Source: Kitasatospora phosalacinea
GTDB lineage: Bacteria > Actinomycetota > Actinomycetes > Streptomycetales > Streptomycetaceae
Reading direction: 5' to 3'
Assembly (NCBI RefSeq): GCF_000717185.1
Contig: NZ_JNYE01000036.1
Span: 42,420-106,419, forward strand
DNA: 64,000 bases
Shown here: piece after piece, positions 44,103 through 52,787 of the stretch
How the letters are laid out: every line of letters starts with the position of its first letter
Numbering within the stretch: position 1 is the first letter of the stretch
Notes under the pieces: generated by a model
Database searches by the model: none
Told to the model about the DNA's origin: nothing
What the model saw: only the letters and a program-made list of their open reading frames with translations
Program-made: the position numbers and the translations under genes

Positions 44103-44367
44103 GCCACCGCTGGTCCCAGCCGGCGGCCGCCCGGGCCCTCGACCGTGCGGCGGACACCCGGGCCCGGCCCGGGTTCCTCCACCACGCGGCGGCCCTCGCC
44201 GACCTGAACCTGCTCGCCCACGCGCTGGTGGCCGCCGAGCGGCGCGACGAGGCCCGCCCGGTCTTCGAAGCGATCAACGGTACGGTCGCGGCCTGGCCTG
44301 GAGCTTCGGAGGCGACCCGGTGCCCGAGTTCGAGAAGGTGCGGGCCAGGAGCGGAACCGGCGGGTGA
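44103..44367 (+). pseudogene. Remnant of a conserved hypothetical (TPR-like) protein
   Basis: The frame reads FLHHAAALADLNLLAHALVA and AERRDEARPVFEAINGTVAA, an alpha-helical repeat-like segment. It then shifts frame into GGDPVPEFEKVRARSG before the stop. It is a C-terminal fragment; the family is not recognised with certainty. Confidence 0.35.
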
Positions 44368-44600
44368 GCCGCCGGGCTCCTCGGCACGGCGAACGGACGG
44401 TCCTTGCGATCGTGAACCGGCGGAGCCGGCAGGTCTCCGCAGTCGTCCGGCGGGCGGCCGCGGAGGCGGTGCTCGCGCGCGATCGGCGCCGTCGGCGCCG
44501 CCGGGCTCGACGAGCCGCGCGCATCGGGCGACGTCCGCCCTGCTTGCCGCTCTGCGCGGACGTCCATCGGCGGCGGGCGAGAGGGGTCCGTCCCGTCGGT

Positions 44601-45017
44601 CTACACCGGGTCGAACGCCCAGGTGAGTACCACCTGCCCCGCTTCCGGCACGCCACCGGCGCGGCGGTACGTCGCCCGCGCCGCCGCGTTGTCCTCGTCC
44701 GTGATCGTCCACACGCCGTAGCAGCCCCGTTCGCGCGCCAGGTCCGCGAGCGCGGACACCAGGGCCCGGCCCACGCCACGGCCGCGGAACGGCTCGTCCA
44801 CGCCCAGCTCGTACAGGAACATCTCGGTTCCCTTGTCCGGGTGGGTCATCTCGACCCCGGTGACCATCCCCGCCGGGGCGTCGTCGGCGTAGGCGATCAG
44901 GAGGTGGTGGCGCTCGTCCGCCAGGAACCGTTCGGTGGCCTCCCGCCCCGGGGCGGTGTCGAAGAGGTGCCCGGCGGCGTGGACCGCCTCGGCCTGGGTG
45001 ACGCGACGGATCTCCAT
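44601..45017 (-). CDS. GNAT-family N-acetyltransferase
   Basis: The 138-residue protein has the acetyl-CoA loop PFRGRGVGRALVSALADLAR, preceded by MTHPDKGTEMFLYELGVDE and followed by NAAARATYRRAGG. This arrangement resembles AAC(3)-I-like acetyltransferases, but substrate cannot be assigned. ATG 45017 gives the expected N-terminus. It stands alone among decayed genes. Confidence 0.8.
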   Translation of the reverse strand: MEIRRVTQAEAVHAAGHLFDTAPGREATERFLADERHHLLIAYADDAPAGMVTGVEMTHPDKGTEMFLYELGVDEPFRGRGVGRALVSALADLARERGCYGVWTITDEDNAAARATYRRAGGVPEAGQVVLTWAFDPV

Positions 45018-45039
45018 GCGGGGATCCTGGCACGTTCCG

Positions 45040-46447
45040 GCGTCGGGGGTCGGCCGTTTTCCCGCCGCGCGCTCCTGCTGCTCGGCGCGGGAGCGCCGGC
45101 GGCCGCCGGCCTGATCGCTCCGCTGCCCGCGGCAGCGGCCACCGCCGACCCGGTGCGGCGACCCGCTGACCGGGAACGGCGCCGTCTCGCGCACCCTGCT
45201 GCCCTACCGTCAGCTGACGACCACCCAGAACCCCGGCGGCCCGGTCGGCGACGCCGCCTTCGCCCTGCCGGCCGCCGCCGCGCCGCCCCGGTTCGCCTTC
45301 AAGGGGGCCCTCACCCTCACCGGCCCCGGCGGCAGCGGAGGGTTCAAGAACATCAAGAACTGCACCGGCTGCGGCAGGCACCTGCCGCCGATCGGCCTCG
45401 ACCTCGTGCAGAACGGCAGCCACCTGATCCCGGCGGTCCAGGGCCTGACGATCACCGGCGACACGCAGTCGGGCTCCACGTACGACCTCATCGTGGGGCC
45501 GGGGCGGGCGTGGTCGGAGAACGGCGACACGGGCGCGGCCGGGACGTTCTCCCGGGCCTCCCTGCCGTTCGCGCTCGTCGACCGCAACCAGAACTGCGTC
45601 CACAACGGCGGGCTCAGCTTCCCCTACAACGCGGCCGCGGTCTCGATCGCCGCCTACCAGGTGACGGCCGAGGCCTGCGCGCTGCACCAGTTCGACGTGT
45701 GGGGCCAGCTCGCTGCGACCTACGACGCCCACGGCGTGCCCGACGCCGTCGCGCTGGAGAACGCCCACGCGGCGGAGGTCGGGAACCGGATGCCGACCAA
45801 ACCACTGTCCGCCCTCGCCACCGACCACCCGGCGGCGGGGCTCGACCTCGCCGCCTTCGGCAGCGGCATCACCCCTCGGCGATGACCTCCTACGGCGTGG
45901 TCTGCAACGGCGTGAACTACGTGGCGGGCGGCACGTCCGCGAACAAGGGCTGCCAGACCCGCTACGGCGCCCACGCCTTCTGCCAGGACATGCGGCTGCC
46001 CTCCTGCTCCACGGCCAAGTCGGCGTTCGTCGGACTCTCGATGGCCCGACCGGTGCAGGACTTCGGTCCCGGCGTCCCGAACCTCGACCTCAAGGGCTAC
46101 GTCCCCGAGATGGCGTCCAGCGGGAACTGGAGGACCTGTCCAGCGACACCGGCACCGTCTCGTCCCCGTTCCGGACCACGCTGACCAGTTCCTGCTCCAG
46201 CACGGCCACCACCTGCAAGGTAGCCAGCACCGCCGGTCTCAAGGCGGGCGACACGATCGGGATGGGCAGCGCCACGCTCACCGACGACACCCACGTGATC
46301 ACCGCGCTCACCCCCACCTCGATCACCTGGGCCGGCGCCCATCAGCGGGCCGGTCACAGCAGCGGGCAGGCCGTCTGGCTGCAGAACACCGCCGGTGGCG
46401 GCTTCGCGGCCAGCACCGGTGCCGCCGTGGGGGTGACCGTGTCCTGA
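45040..46447 (+). pseudogene. Decayed secreted protein with multiple frameshifts
   Basis: A twin-arginine-like signal (SRRALLLLGAGAPAAAGLI) begins without a start codon in frame. The reading continues in a second frame (NPGGPVGDAAFALP ... NCTGCGRHLPPIGLDLVQNG ... DVWGQLAATYDAHGVPDAV), then a third (SYGVVCNGVNYVAGG ... PSCSTAKSAFVGLSMARP, resembling a serine-hydrolase SxxK segment), then a fourth to 46447. At least three frameshifts separate these. It was probably an extracellular serine-hydrolase-like protein. Confidence 0.6.
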
Positions 46448-46480
46448 CCGGGGAAGCGCACCCGGCACCCGCCTGCTGAA

Positions 46481-46528
46481 GAGTGGTCCCCGGTCGTCGC
46501 GCTCCGGCGTGGCGACCGGGGACCACTC
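46481..46528 (+). terminator. Terminator after the decayed secreted gene
   Basis: A perfect 16-bp stem (GAGTGGTCCCCGGTCG and its complement) with a 16-base loop. Confidence 0.8.
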
Positions 46529-46684
46529 CGGCGCGGGCCGACGCCGTTCCGGTGCGCCCCCGGACGGCCCGGGCGAACCGCCGGTCGGAGCGGAGCGCCC
46601 CGCCCCCGGATCGGTTCGAGGCCGCGCCGACGGGGCTCGGCGACCTGGTCACCGGGCCCGCGTGCGACCCTCTCGTCCGGGCTC

Positions 46685-47254
46685 TCAGCTCCGCGACGGG
46701 GTGGCCGTCAGCGCCTCGCGCGCGGCGGTGAGGATCTCCTCGGAGAGCGGGGAGCCCTTGGTGGCCCGGGACAGGACGAGCGCGCCGACCATGGTGCACA
46801 GCCGGGCGAGGCCGTCCTGGTCGTCGTCGGCGAGGAAGTCGGCGAAGTCGGCCGCGCCCCGGGTGTAGACGCGGCGGGCCTCCTCGCCCGCCTCCGCGCG
46901 GGCGACGTCGGTGGCGAGTGCGGCGACGGGGCACCCGTCGGCCGGACTGTCGCGGTGCTCGACGGAGAGGTAGGCGTCGATCGCCGCCCGCCGGGCGGCG
47001 CCGGGCTGCCCCGGGTGCTCCTCCAGCCCGTCCCGGTGGTGCCGGGTGAGTTCGGCGAACGCGTGGGCGGTGGCTTCGGCGACCAGTTCCTCCTTGGAGG
47101 CGAACTGCTTGTAGAAGCCGCCGTGGGTCAGCCCGGCCGCCTTCATGAGGTCGGCGACGCTGGCCTGGGTCCCCTGTTCCCGGAGCAGCCGGGAGGCGGT
47201 CTCCACCACCCGTCGGCGGTTCTCCTGCGCCTGCGCCTGCGATACGCGGCCCAT
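46685..47254 (-). CDS. TetR-family repressor
   Basis: The 189-residue protein has a TetR HTH (VADLMKAAGLTHGGFYKQF) and a C-terminal domain with a cysteine (DGCPVAALATDVAR) as in the AcrR/NemR-like subgroup that senses electrophiles or quinones. GGAGGG precedes the ATG. It is divergent from an SDR and a quinone-oxidoreductase gene, with an inverted repeat between, so it most likely represses them. Confidence 0.9.
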   Translation of the reverse strand: MGRVSQAQAQENRRRVVETASRLLREQGTQASVADLMKAAGLTHGGFYKQFASKEELVAEATAHAFAELTRHHRDGLEEHPGQPGAARRAAIDAYLSVEHRDSPADGCPVAALATDVARAEAGEEARRVYTRGAADFADFLADDDQDGLARLCTMVGALVLSRATKGSPLSEEILTAAREALTATPSRS

Positions 47255-47277
47255 CGTTCACCCTCCCATTTGGATGT

Positions 47278-47303
47278 CGAGTCCAATCTATTCTAGACTC
47301 GAA
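47278..47303. promoter_or_regulatory. TetR-type operator
   Basis: TCGAGTC-N12-GACTCGA is a perfect 7-bp-arm palindrome in the AT-rich divergent promoter region between the TetR and SDR genes. Confidence 0.6.
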
Positions 47304-47370
47304 TTTAGATGTTGGACGAAATCTATCGCTGGCGGTCGAGGCCGCACGCGGGACCGGGAGCGGAGCACCG

Positions 47371-48057
47371 ATGGAACTGAAGGACGCGGTCGCAGTGGTC
47401 ACCGGAGCCAACCGGGGGCTCGGACGGCAGCTGGCCGCCCAGCTCTTGGAGCGCGGGGCCAAGGTGTACGCGGCGGCCCGGCGGCCCGAGACGGTGGACC
47501 TGCCGGGCGCCGTCCCGCTGCGGCTCGACGTGACGGACGAGGAGTCGATCCGCGCGGCGGCCCGCACCGCCGCCGACGCGACGCTGCTGGTCAACAACGC
47601 CGGGATCTCCACCGGCACCCCGCTGCTCACCGGCAGCCCGGACGCGGTGCGCCGGGAGATGGAGGTGAACTTCTTCGGCCCGCTCGCCGTGACGCGGGCC
47701 TTCGCCCCGGTCATCGAGGCCAACGGCGGCGGCGCGGTGCTCAACGTGCTGTCGGTCCTGTCCTGGCTGCACCCGGCCGAACTCGGCGCCTACGCCGCGG
47801 CGAAGGCCGCGGCCTGGGCGCTGACCGGCGCGAGCCGGGAGGAACTGGCGCCGCGCGGCATCACCGTGACAGCGCTGCACGTCGCCTACATGGACACCGA
47901 CATGGCCGCCGACGTCCCCGCCGACCGGAAGACCGCCCCTGCCGAGGTCGCCGCCCGGGCCCTGGACGGGATCGCGGCGGGCCTGCCCGAGGTCCTCGCC
48001 GACGAGGTCACCCGGCACGTGAAGCGGAGCCTGGCCACCCCGCCGACCGCCGCCTGA
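47371..48057 (+). CDS. Short-chain dehydrogenase/reductase
   Basis: This 228-residue classical SDR has TGANRGLG (cofactor), NNAG, a catalytic Ser in LNVLSVLSW and YAAAK (Tyr-x3-Lys). ATG 47371 is 117 bases from the divergent TetR gene. With the adjacent quinone oxidoreductase it may detoxify carbonyl or quinone compounds sensed by TetR; this is inference. Confidence 0.9.
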   Translation: MELKDAVAVVTGANRGLGRQLAAQLLERGAKVYAAARRPETVDLPGAVPLRLDVTDEESIRAAARTAADATLLVNNAGISTGTPLLTGSPDAVRREMEVNFFGPLAVTRAFAPVIEANGGGAVLNVLSVLSWLHPAELGAYAAAKAAAWALTGASREELAPRGITVTALHVAYMDTDMAADVPADRKTAPAEVAARALDGIAAGLPEVLADEVTRHVKRSLATPPTAA

Positions 48058-48144
48058 GGGCCGCGGCCTCGAGGCCGCTCGGCCGCACCGGGGCCGGGGC
48101 ACGACGAACCAGCAGCGCACACCGCACGAGGCACGGAGACGACG

Positions 48145-49149
48145 ATGAAGGCGTACCTGATCGAGAAGTACGGCGACCGGTCCGCGGTGCGGGCCGCCGA
48201 AGTGCCCGACCCGCGGCCCGGGCCCGAGGACGTCCTGGTCGAGATCCCGGCCGCGAGCGTCAACCCGTTGGACTTTCGGATCCGCGACGGCGCCTTCAAG
48301 CGGATCCTGCCCTACCGCCTCCCCCTGGTGCTGGGCAACGACCTGGCCGGCGTCGTGGTGCGGGTCGGCCCGGCCGTCACCCGGTTCGCGGTGGGCGACG
48401 AGGTCTACGCCCGGCCCGACAAGGACCGCATCGGCACCTTCGCCGAACTCATCGCCGTCCACCAGGACGACCTCGCCCCCAAACCGGCCGCCCTCACCAT
48501 GGCCCAGGCCGCCTCCCTCCCGCTGGTCGCCCTCACCGCCTGGCAGGCGCTGGTCGAGCGGACACGGGTCCGGCCCGGCCAGAAGGTCCTGATCCACGGG
48601 GGCTCCGGCGGCGTGGGCACCGTCGCCGTCCAGCTCGCCCGGCACCTCGGCGCCCACGTGGCCGCCACCGCGAGCGCGGCCAACGCCGACCTGCTGCGGG
48701 AACTCGGCGCCGACCTCGTCATCGACTACCGCACCCAGGACTTCGAGGAGCTCCTGGACGGCTACGACGTCGTCCTGGACACCCTCGGCGGCGAGACCCT
48801 GAAGAAGTCGCTGCGGGTCCTCGGGCCGGGCGGGAAGGTCATCAGCATCGCCGGGCCCCCCGACGCCGGCTTCGCCCGGGAACTCGGCGCCGACCCGCTC
48901 CTGCGGCAGGCGATGAACGCGCTGAGCTTCCGGACCCGACGCCGCGCCAGGCGCCGGGGCGTGGCCTACTCGTTCCTGTTCATGAAGGCCAGCGGCGAGC
49001 AGCTGGCCGAAATCACCCGGCTCGTCGACACCGGGAAGATCCGCCCCGTCGTCGACCGCGTCTTCCCCTTCGCGCAGACCCGCGAAGCCATGGAGTACGC
49101 CGAGCAGGGCCGCACCAGGGCCGGCAAGGTCGTCGTCACGATGGCCTGA
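48145..49149 (+). CDS. NADP-dependent quinone oxidoreductase-like MDR protein
   Basis: The 334-residue medium-chain reductase lacks zinc ligands, like quinone oxidoreductases. It has the GroES-like N-terminal domain (VLGNDLAGVVVRVGPAV) and the nucleotide motif VLIHGGSGGVGTVAVQLA. It follows the SDR by about 90 bases, presumably in one TetR-controlled operon. Confidence 0.9.
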   Translation: MKAYLIEKYGDRSAVRAAEVPDPRPGPEDVLVEIPAASVNPLDFRIRDGAFKRILPYRLPLVLGNDLAGVVVRVGPAVTRFAVGDEVYARPDKDRIGTFAELIAVHQDDLAPKPAALTMAQAASLPLVALTAWQALVERTRVRPGQKVLIHGGSGGVGTVAVQLARHLGAHVAATASAANADLLRELGADLVIDYRTQDFEELLDGYDVVLDTLGGETLKKSLRVLGPGGKVISIAGPPDAGFARELGADPLLRQAMNALSFRTRRRARRRGVAYSFLFMKASGEQLAEITRLVDTGKIRPVVDRVFPFAQTREAMEYAEQGRTRAGKVVVTMA

Positions 49150-49177
49150 CACCGGGCGCCCGGCCCCGACCCCCGAC

Positions 49178-49212
49178 GGCCTCCGCACCCCGCTCGGGTG
49201 ACCGCGGAGGCC
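49178..49212 (+). terminator. Terminator after the oxidoreductase operon
   Basis: A 9-bp perfect stem (GGCCTCCGC and its complement) lies 28 bases beyond the stop codon. Confidence 0.6.
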
Positions 49213-49289
49213 GCACCGCCCCCCGCCCTCGGCGCCGGTCCCGCACCGACCACCGCGCACCGGCCGGACCGGCCGATCCGCCGGAGTCA

Positions 49290-49460
49290 GGGTGCGGCCG
49301 CCGGGTTCGGCGGCAGATGAGGAGGCCGCGGGCGGGCTGCGGCCACCAGGAGCGCCGGTTGCGGTACCGACGGGCGGCGTCGAGGGTGTCGCGGAGTGCG
49401 GGCAGGTGGGCGACGGCGACCTGTTGGACCAGGCGTGCGAGGAGCCGGCGTGCCCGGGTT
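49290..49460 (-). pseudogene. Remnant of the small hypothetical gene beside module copy 2
   Basis: The minus strand encodes ARRLLARLVQQVAVAHLPAL followed by RDTLDAARRYRNRRS, colinear with RRLLTRFAQQVTLADLHPL and RDALDPRRNRGRRP of the gene at 38562-38915. No good start or complete frame was found. It marks the left edge of the duplicated segment. Confidence 0.4.
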
Positions 49461-49561
49461 CCTTCCGCCGTTCACCCTCCTGCGCATTGTCCCTGGTCGT
49501 GCCCGGCATGTTCCGACCAGCGCGCAGGCCGAAGACTATCTCCCCCCTGGACACTCAAAAA

Positions 49562-49606
49562 TCTACCCTGGCCGGAGTAGACATTGCCGTCGGGCGTGGT
49601 TAGTGT
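49562..49606 (+). promoter_or_regulatory. MerR-module promoter (copy 2)
   Basis: TCTACCCTGGCCGGAGTAGA carries the TCTAC/GTAGA palindrome over the -35 TAGACA (49578). A 17-base spacer leads to -10 TAGTGT (49601). It is nearly identical in layout to 38893-38937. Confidence 0.65.
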
Positions 49607-49612
49607 TTCTCT

Positions 49613-50354
49613 CGTAGTCAGCAGTCGGAAGGGCCCGCCAGACACGAACTGGCGGGGGCATCAACGAAGTTCGCAGACCGGTCCGGTCGCGGGGTACTGA
49701 AGCCAGGGTTGTTGCAGGACGGCGACAGGACCGGCGACCGGACCGGGCGGCCCGCAGTGATCAGGGGCCGCCGACGAGCGGTACCGCGGCAAGCACGATG
49801 GCGGTACCGCGGCGAGCAGGTGAAGTCGATCCGCAGTCACCAGTAGGTGGAGTAGGCAGGGTCTCAGCAAAGGCGTCGGACTGCGGGCGCGCGTGCTGGG
49901 AAGTCCGGCAGTGGGGTACCGAAGCCGAGCAGTGGAGCACGACTGGCGACGGGGCCGGCCGCCGGACCGGATGGTGAGCCTCTTCGGCCGCCACGGCAGT
50001 ACCGAGCAGTACCAGTGCCGGACCGGCAGTACGCAGTACCAGCACTTCGCAGGACGTCGCTTGGCGCAGAGGAAGAACGGAGGGCGCGAGCGCCATCAGG
50101 ATCGCCCGGCCCGTGAGATGAAGCAGTTCTCGTCCGGGCGGACACCGCAGACCCCTCAGAGCACGAAGGACGGTGGTTTCCGGTCACGCATGCGCGATCC
50201 CCGCAGGCCCCTCCCCCGGGGCGGTGCGGAACAAGGAACCCGGCCCAGGCCGGTAGATGGTGAAGTTCCCTTCGGGGCCCCGGAGCCGCAACGGCGCCGG
50301 GGCCCCTCCGTGCGTTCTCGGAACCCCACTTGAAACCCCGCTCGAAGAGGTGCA
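49613..50354 (+). promoter_or_regulatory. Long 5' leader of the truncated MerR gene (copy 2)
   Basis: About 740 bases; the proximal part and the last ~240 bases (from 50069) match the copy 1 leader. The middle contains an extra ~270 bases with repeated GGTACCGCGGC and CAGTACC motifs. No coding frame is convincing. Conservation outside a gene supports an RNA-level function. Confidence 0.5.
50274..50306 (+). terminator. Terminator-like hairpin at the end of the MerR leader (copy 2)
   Basis: GGGGCCCCGG/CCGGGGCCCC with internal GCCG/CGGC pairing matches the copy 1 hairpin in sequence and in its position 48 bases before the start codon. Confidence 0.65.
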
Positions 50355-50705
50355 GTGACCACGAGCACCGATCGACCCACCACCGCAAGCAGCTTCGACG
50401 ACGACTACCCCGCCCGCACCATGGGCCGCGCCGCCGAGATGACCGCCACCACCGCCGGCTTCCTGCGCGCCCTCGGCGAACACCGCCTCATCACCCCGCT
50501 GCGCTCGGAGGGCGGCCACCGCCGCTCCCCCTTCCTGCCCACCGGTTCTCCGGGGTGTGCGTGCGGGGCCGGACGGGGGGTACGAGCCCACCGCAGCCCC
50601 GGCTGCTTCGAGAGGGGTAGCGGTGCGGCAGATGGCGCGCGAGAGCGGGATCCGGTCCCCGGAGGTCCGTCCGGAACCGTCGATGACGGTGTTCGTCGAC
50701 GGTGA
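50355..50705 (+). pseudogene. Truncated MerR-family regulator (copy 2)
   Basis: The first ~56 residues (YPARTMGRAAEMTATTAGFL, LITPLRSEGGHRR) match copy 1. At about 50525 the sequence diverges into unrelated low-quality frame, so the second half of the DNA-binding domain and the coiled helix are missing. The divergence point abuts the HATPase gene, suggesting deletion or insertion there. Confidence 0.7.
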
Positions 50706-51135
50706 ACCGCTGGCGTGGGCCCGCCGAAGCGCCCGCGCCTTCCTGGCCCGGGCGCGTGACACCCACGCGGTTGCGGTCTCGGAGCGGGTGGTGGACACGG
50801 TCCAGCTGGTCGTCTCCGAGCTGGTGACCAACGCCCGCAAGTACGCGCCCGGGCCGTGCCTGCTGGAGCTGACGATCACCGGCAGCGCTGTGGAGATCAG
50901 CGTGTGGGACAGCGGGCCCACCCTCCCCGTGGCACACGCCCCCGACCCGACCCGCGTCGGCCGCCACGGCTTGGAGACCGTGCTGGCCGTCAGCCGGCGC
51001 TTCGAGATCCTCCGCGAGATCGTGGGCAAGCGCGTCACAGCCGCCATCGCACTCGCGGACGACCCGGCGGACGACCCGGCGGACGACCCGGCGGACCGGG
51101 TGACACGACCAGCAGGTCCGGCCGCCACCCGGTGA
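50623..51135 (+). CDS. RsbW-like anti-sigma/serine-kinase HATPase protein
   Basis: The 170-residue protein is a stand-alone histidine-kinase-type ATPase domain with N-box VVSELVTNARKYA, VWDSGP and GRHGLETVLAVS. Such proteins in Streptomyces act as anti-sigma factors or regulators of unknown targets. GTG 50623 follows GAGGGG at five bases; the frame begins inside the truncated MerR region. The C-terminus has a DDPA repeat from a 12-base DNA repeat. Confidence 0.82.
   Translation: MRQMARESGIRSPEVRPEPSMTVFVDGEPLAWARRSARAFLARARDTHAVAVSERVVDTVQLVVSELVTNARKYAPGPCLLELTITGSAVEISVWDSGPTLPVAHAPDPTRVGRHGLETVLAVSRRFEILREIVGKRVTAAIALADDPADDPADDPADRVTRPAGPAATR
51058..51093 (+). repeat. 12-base tandem repeat inside the HATPase gene
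   Basis: gacgacccggcg is present three times in tandem and encodes DDPADDPADDPA near the C-terminus. Copy number changes would keep the reading frame. Confidence 0.85.
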
Positions 51136-51456
51136 AGCCGTCCGCCCGCGCCCCGCTCCGACCCGCTGCCGGAAGCCGGACGGCACCACGCGGTTCACCG
51201 GCCCCGACACCCGGCGCACGAAGGCGAGGACCGCACCACCGCACTCACCCGGAAGCCCCTCGAAGAGCCCGGCCCCCGCGCCCCCGCGCCTGCGCCGTGT
51301 CCGGGACCGGCCCGCCACCCGGCCCCGGCGCCCCGGCGTCCTCCACCGCCCCCGCCTGAACGGCGGTCGTGACCGGCACCGCTCCCGGCTCGGATACCGT
51401 GTCCCTGCACGGGGTGCCATAACGGATGTGGCGCCCCCTACGGAGGTAGCCAGCGT
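51136..51456. other. Intergenic region after the HATPase gene
   Basis: About 320 GC-rich bases without a recognisable gene. A GGAGGT ribosome site at its right end belongs to the next gene. Confidence 0.4.
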
Positions 51457-51849
51457 ATGAGTTCCAAGCGCAGCCAGAATCCAGCCCTGCCCGTCCTCGA
51501 CGACGCGTACCGGCTCGCGTCGGTCAAGGACACCGAGGAGTCCACCCGCGACTTGGCCGCACGGCTGGCCACCACCGAGCTGCGCCGCGCCTCCCACCCC
51601 GGCCGGGTCACCTGGGACGCCGTCGATCAGGCCGATCCCGTACCGGCCCCGCCGACCGTGGTCGACGGCGACGGGGACCTGTGGCTGCGCGACCGGGGCA
51701 CCGGCACCTGGACCATGCCCGAATTCGACCCGAAGACGTTCCCGGCCCGCTGCGGCGAGGTCCTGACGTGGAACGAGCTCGCTCGTGAGTACGGCCCGCT
51801 GACCGCACTGGCCAACGAGCGCCACATCGGCGGCGGCCGCCGCCGCTGA
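51457..51849 (+). CDS. Hypothetical protein
   Basis: The 130-residue soluble protein has a clear ATG with GGAGGT nine bases upstream and coding-type GC3. Its centre reads VVDGDGDLWLRDRGTGTWTM, a beta-strand-like block seen in small Streptomyces proteins of unknown function. No catalytic motif or membrane segment is visible. It sits inside module copy 2 and has no counterpart in copy 1. Confidence 0.65.
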   Translation: MSSKRSQNPALPVLDDAYRLASVKDTEESTRDLAARLATTELRRASHPGRVTWDAVDQADPVPAPPTVVDGDGDLWLRDRGTGTWTMPEFDPKTFPARCGEVLTWNELAREYGPLTALANERHIGGGRRR

Positions 51850-52258
51850 CCGCGCCGCCCGCCGGGCTGACCGCACCCGGAAGGACACCGATGCGGCCCT
51901 GACAGTGGCCCTGACAGCGGCCCCTTCCCCCGACCGGGATTCGAGGTGCCGCGTGAACCGGCGGCCAGGCGAACACCCGCCACGGGATCCTTGACCGGTG
52001 GTGCCCCGGGAGCGGGCCCGCAGCAGCGGTCGGCCAGTTGTTCCCCGGTGCGGGCTGCCAACCTGCACCGGGGGCCTGGTCGCCCCTTCTGCCCCGGGCC
52101 GGTGAGTCTCGCCGGCGAAGCCTGCTGAGTGGGCCCGGCTCGGCGCGGCCTGTCCCGCCTCTTCGCCGGCCTCTCTCCACTTCACTCCGGGGAGACGACC
52201 GTTTCAGTGCGGAGCGGACGGAAACCTGCCACGGGCGCGGAAGCTCGGACGTGCGCTC
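51850..52258. other. Intergenic region before CBS copy 2
   Basis: About 410 bases between convergent genes, with a short CCCTGACAG direct repeat near 51897. No gene or strong hairpin was recognised. Confidence 0.4.
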
Positions 52259-52588
52259 CTACGCGGCGAGCAGGCCGATGGCGTGGCCGTCGTGGTCGAT
52301 GACCAGCCATGCGTCGAGACCGCGCGAGCGCATCGCGGCGGCCGCGAGGGCCACGGGCATGGAGGCGGTGGCGAACGGGCCGCGGTCGTGGAGGATGTCG
52401 CGGCCCCGGGTGCGTTCGGTGTACCAGGAGCGGACTCGGAACGGCGCGAGGTGCAGGCGGGTCAGCAGCCCGGCGCAGCGGCCGTCCTCGTCGCGGACCA
52501 GCAGGTGGCCGGTGCCGGAGCCGAGCAGGATGTCCGTCGCGGTGTCCGCCGTGGCGTCGTCACTGATCTGCGGCCCGGGAGGCCGCAC
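52259..52588 (-). CDS. CBS-domain protein (copy 2, altered N-terminus)
   Basis: From GTG 52588 the product is 109 residues and keeps both CBS motifs (VRDEDGRCAGLLTRLHLAPF, DAWLVIDHDGHAIGLLAA). Compared with copy 1, the first ~18 residues (ITLERPSTDLTVG) are still encoded upstream but in another frame, owing to a single-base loss near 52595. Initiation at the internal GTG, which has GGGAG nearby, may rescue a shortened protein; otherwise it is a pseudogene. Confidence 0.6.
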   Translation of the reverse strand: MRPPGPQISDDATADTATDILLGSGTGHLLVRDEDGRCAGLLTRLHLAPFRVRSWYTERTRGRDILHDRGPFATASMPVALAAAAMRSRGLDAWLVIDHDGHAIGLLAA

Positions 52589-52787
52589 GAGCTCCCGACG
52601 GTGAGGTCCGTGCTCGGGCGCTCAAGGGTGATGCTCGTGGGCGGTTCCTCCGTGTCGGTTCCGACAGTGACGGCGGTGCTCCGGTCTGCCGGGCGGCGCG
52701 GGCGGTCACCGCGGGGTGCGGCGCTTCCTGCCACGAGGTGCGGCGTGCCCGTTCCCGGTGCGACGGAGCAGGGGCACGCCCGCCGGG

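Noticed and set aside
44364..46184. A 606-residue plus-strand frame across the GNAT gene
   Set aside because: Only the segment with the twin-arginine signal near 45.06 kb and a stretch near 45.9-46.1 kb look real; the rest is antisense to the GNAT gene or out of frame with the decayed secreted protein.
47323..49554. A 743-residue minus-strand frame over the SDR and oxidoreductase genes
   Set aside because: It is a Gly/Val/Asp-rich shadow of two well-defined plus-strand enzymes.
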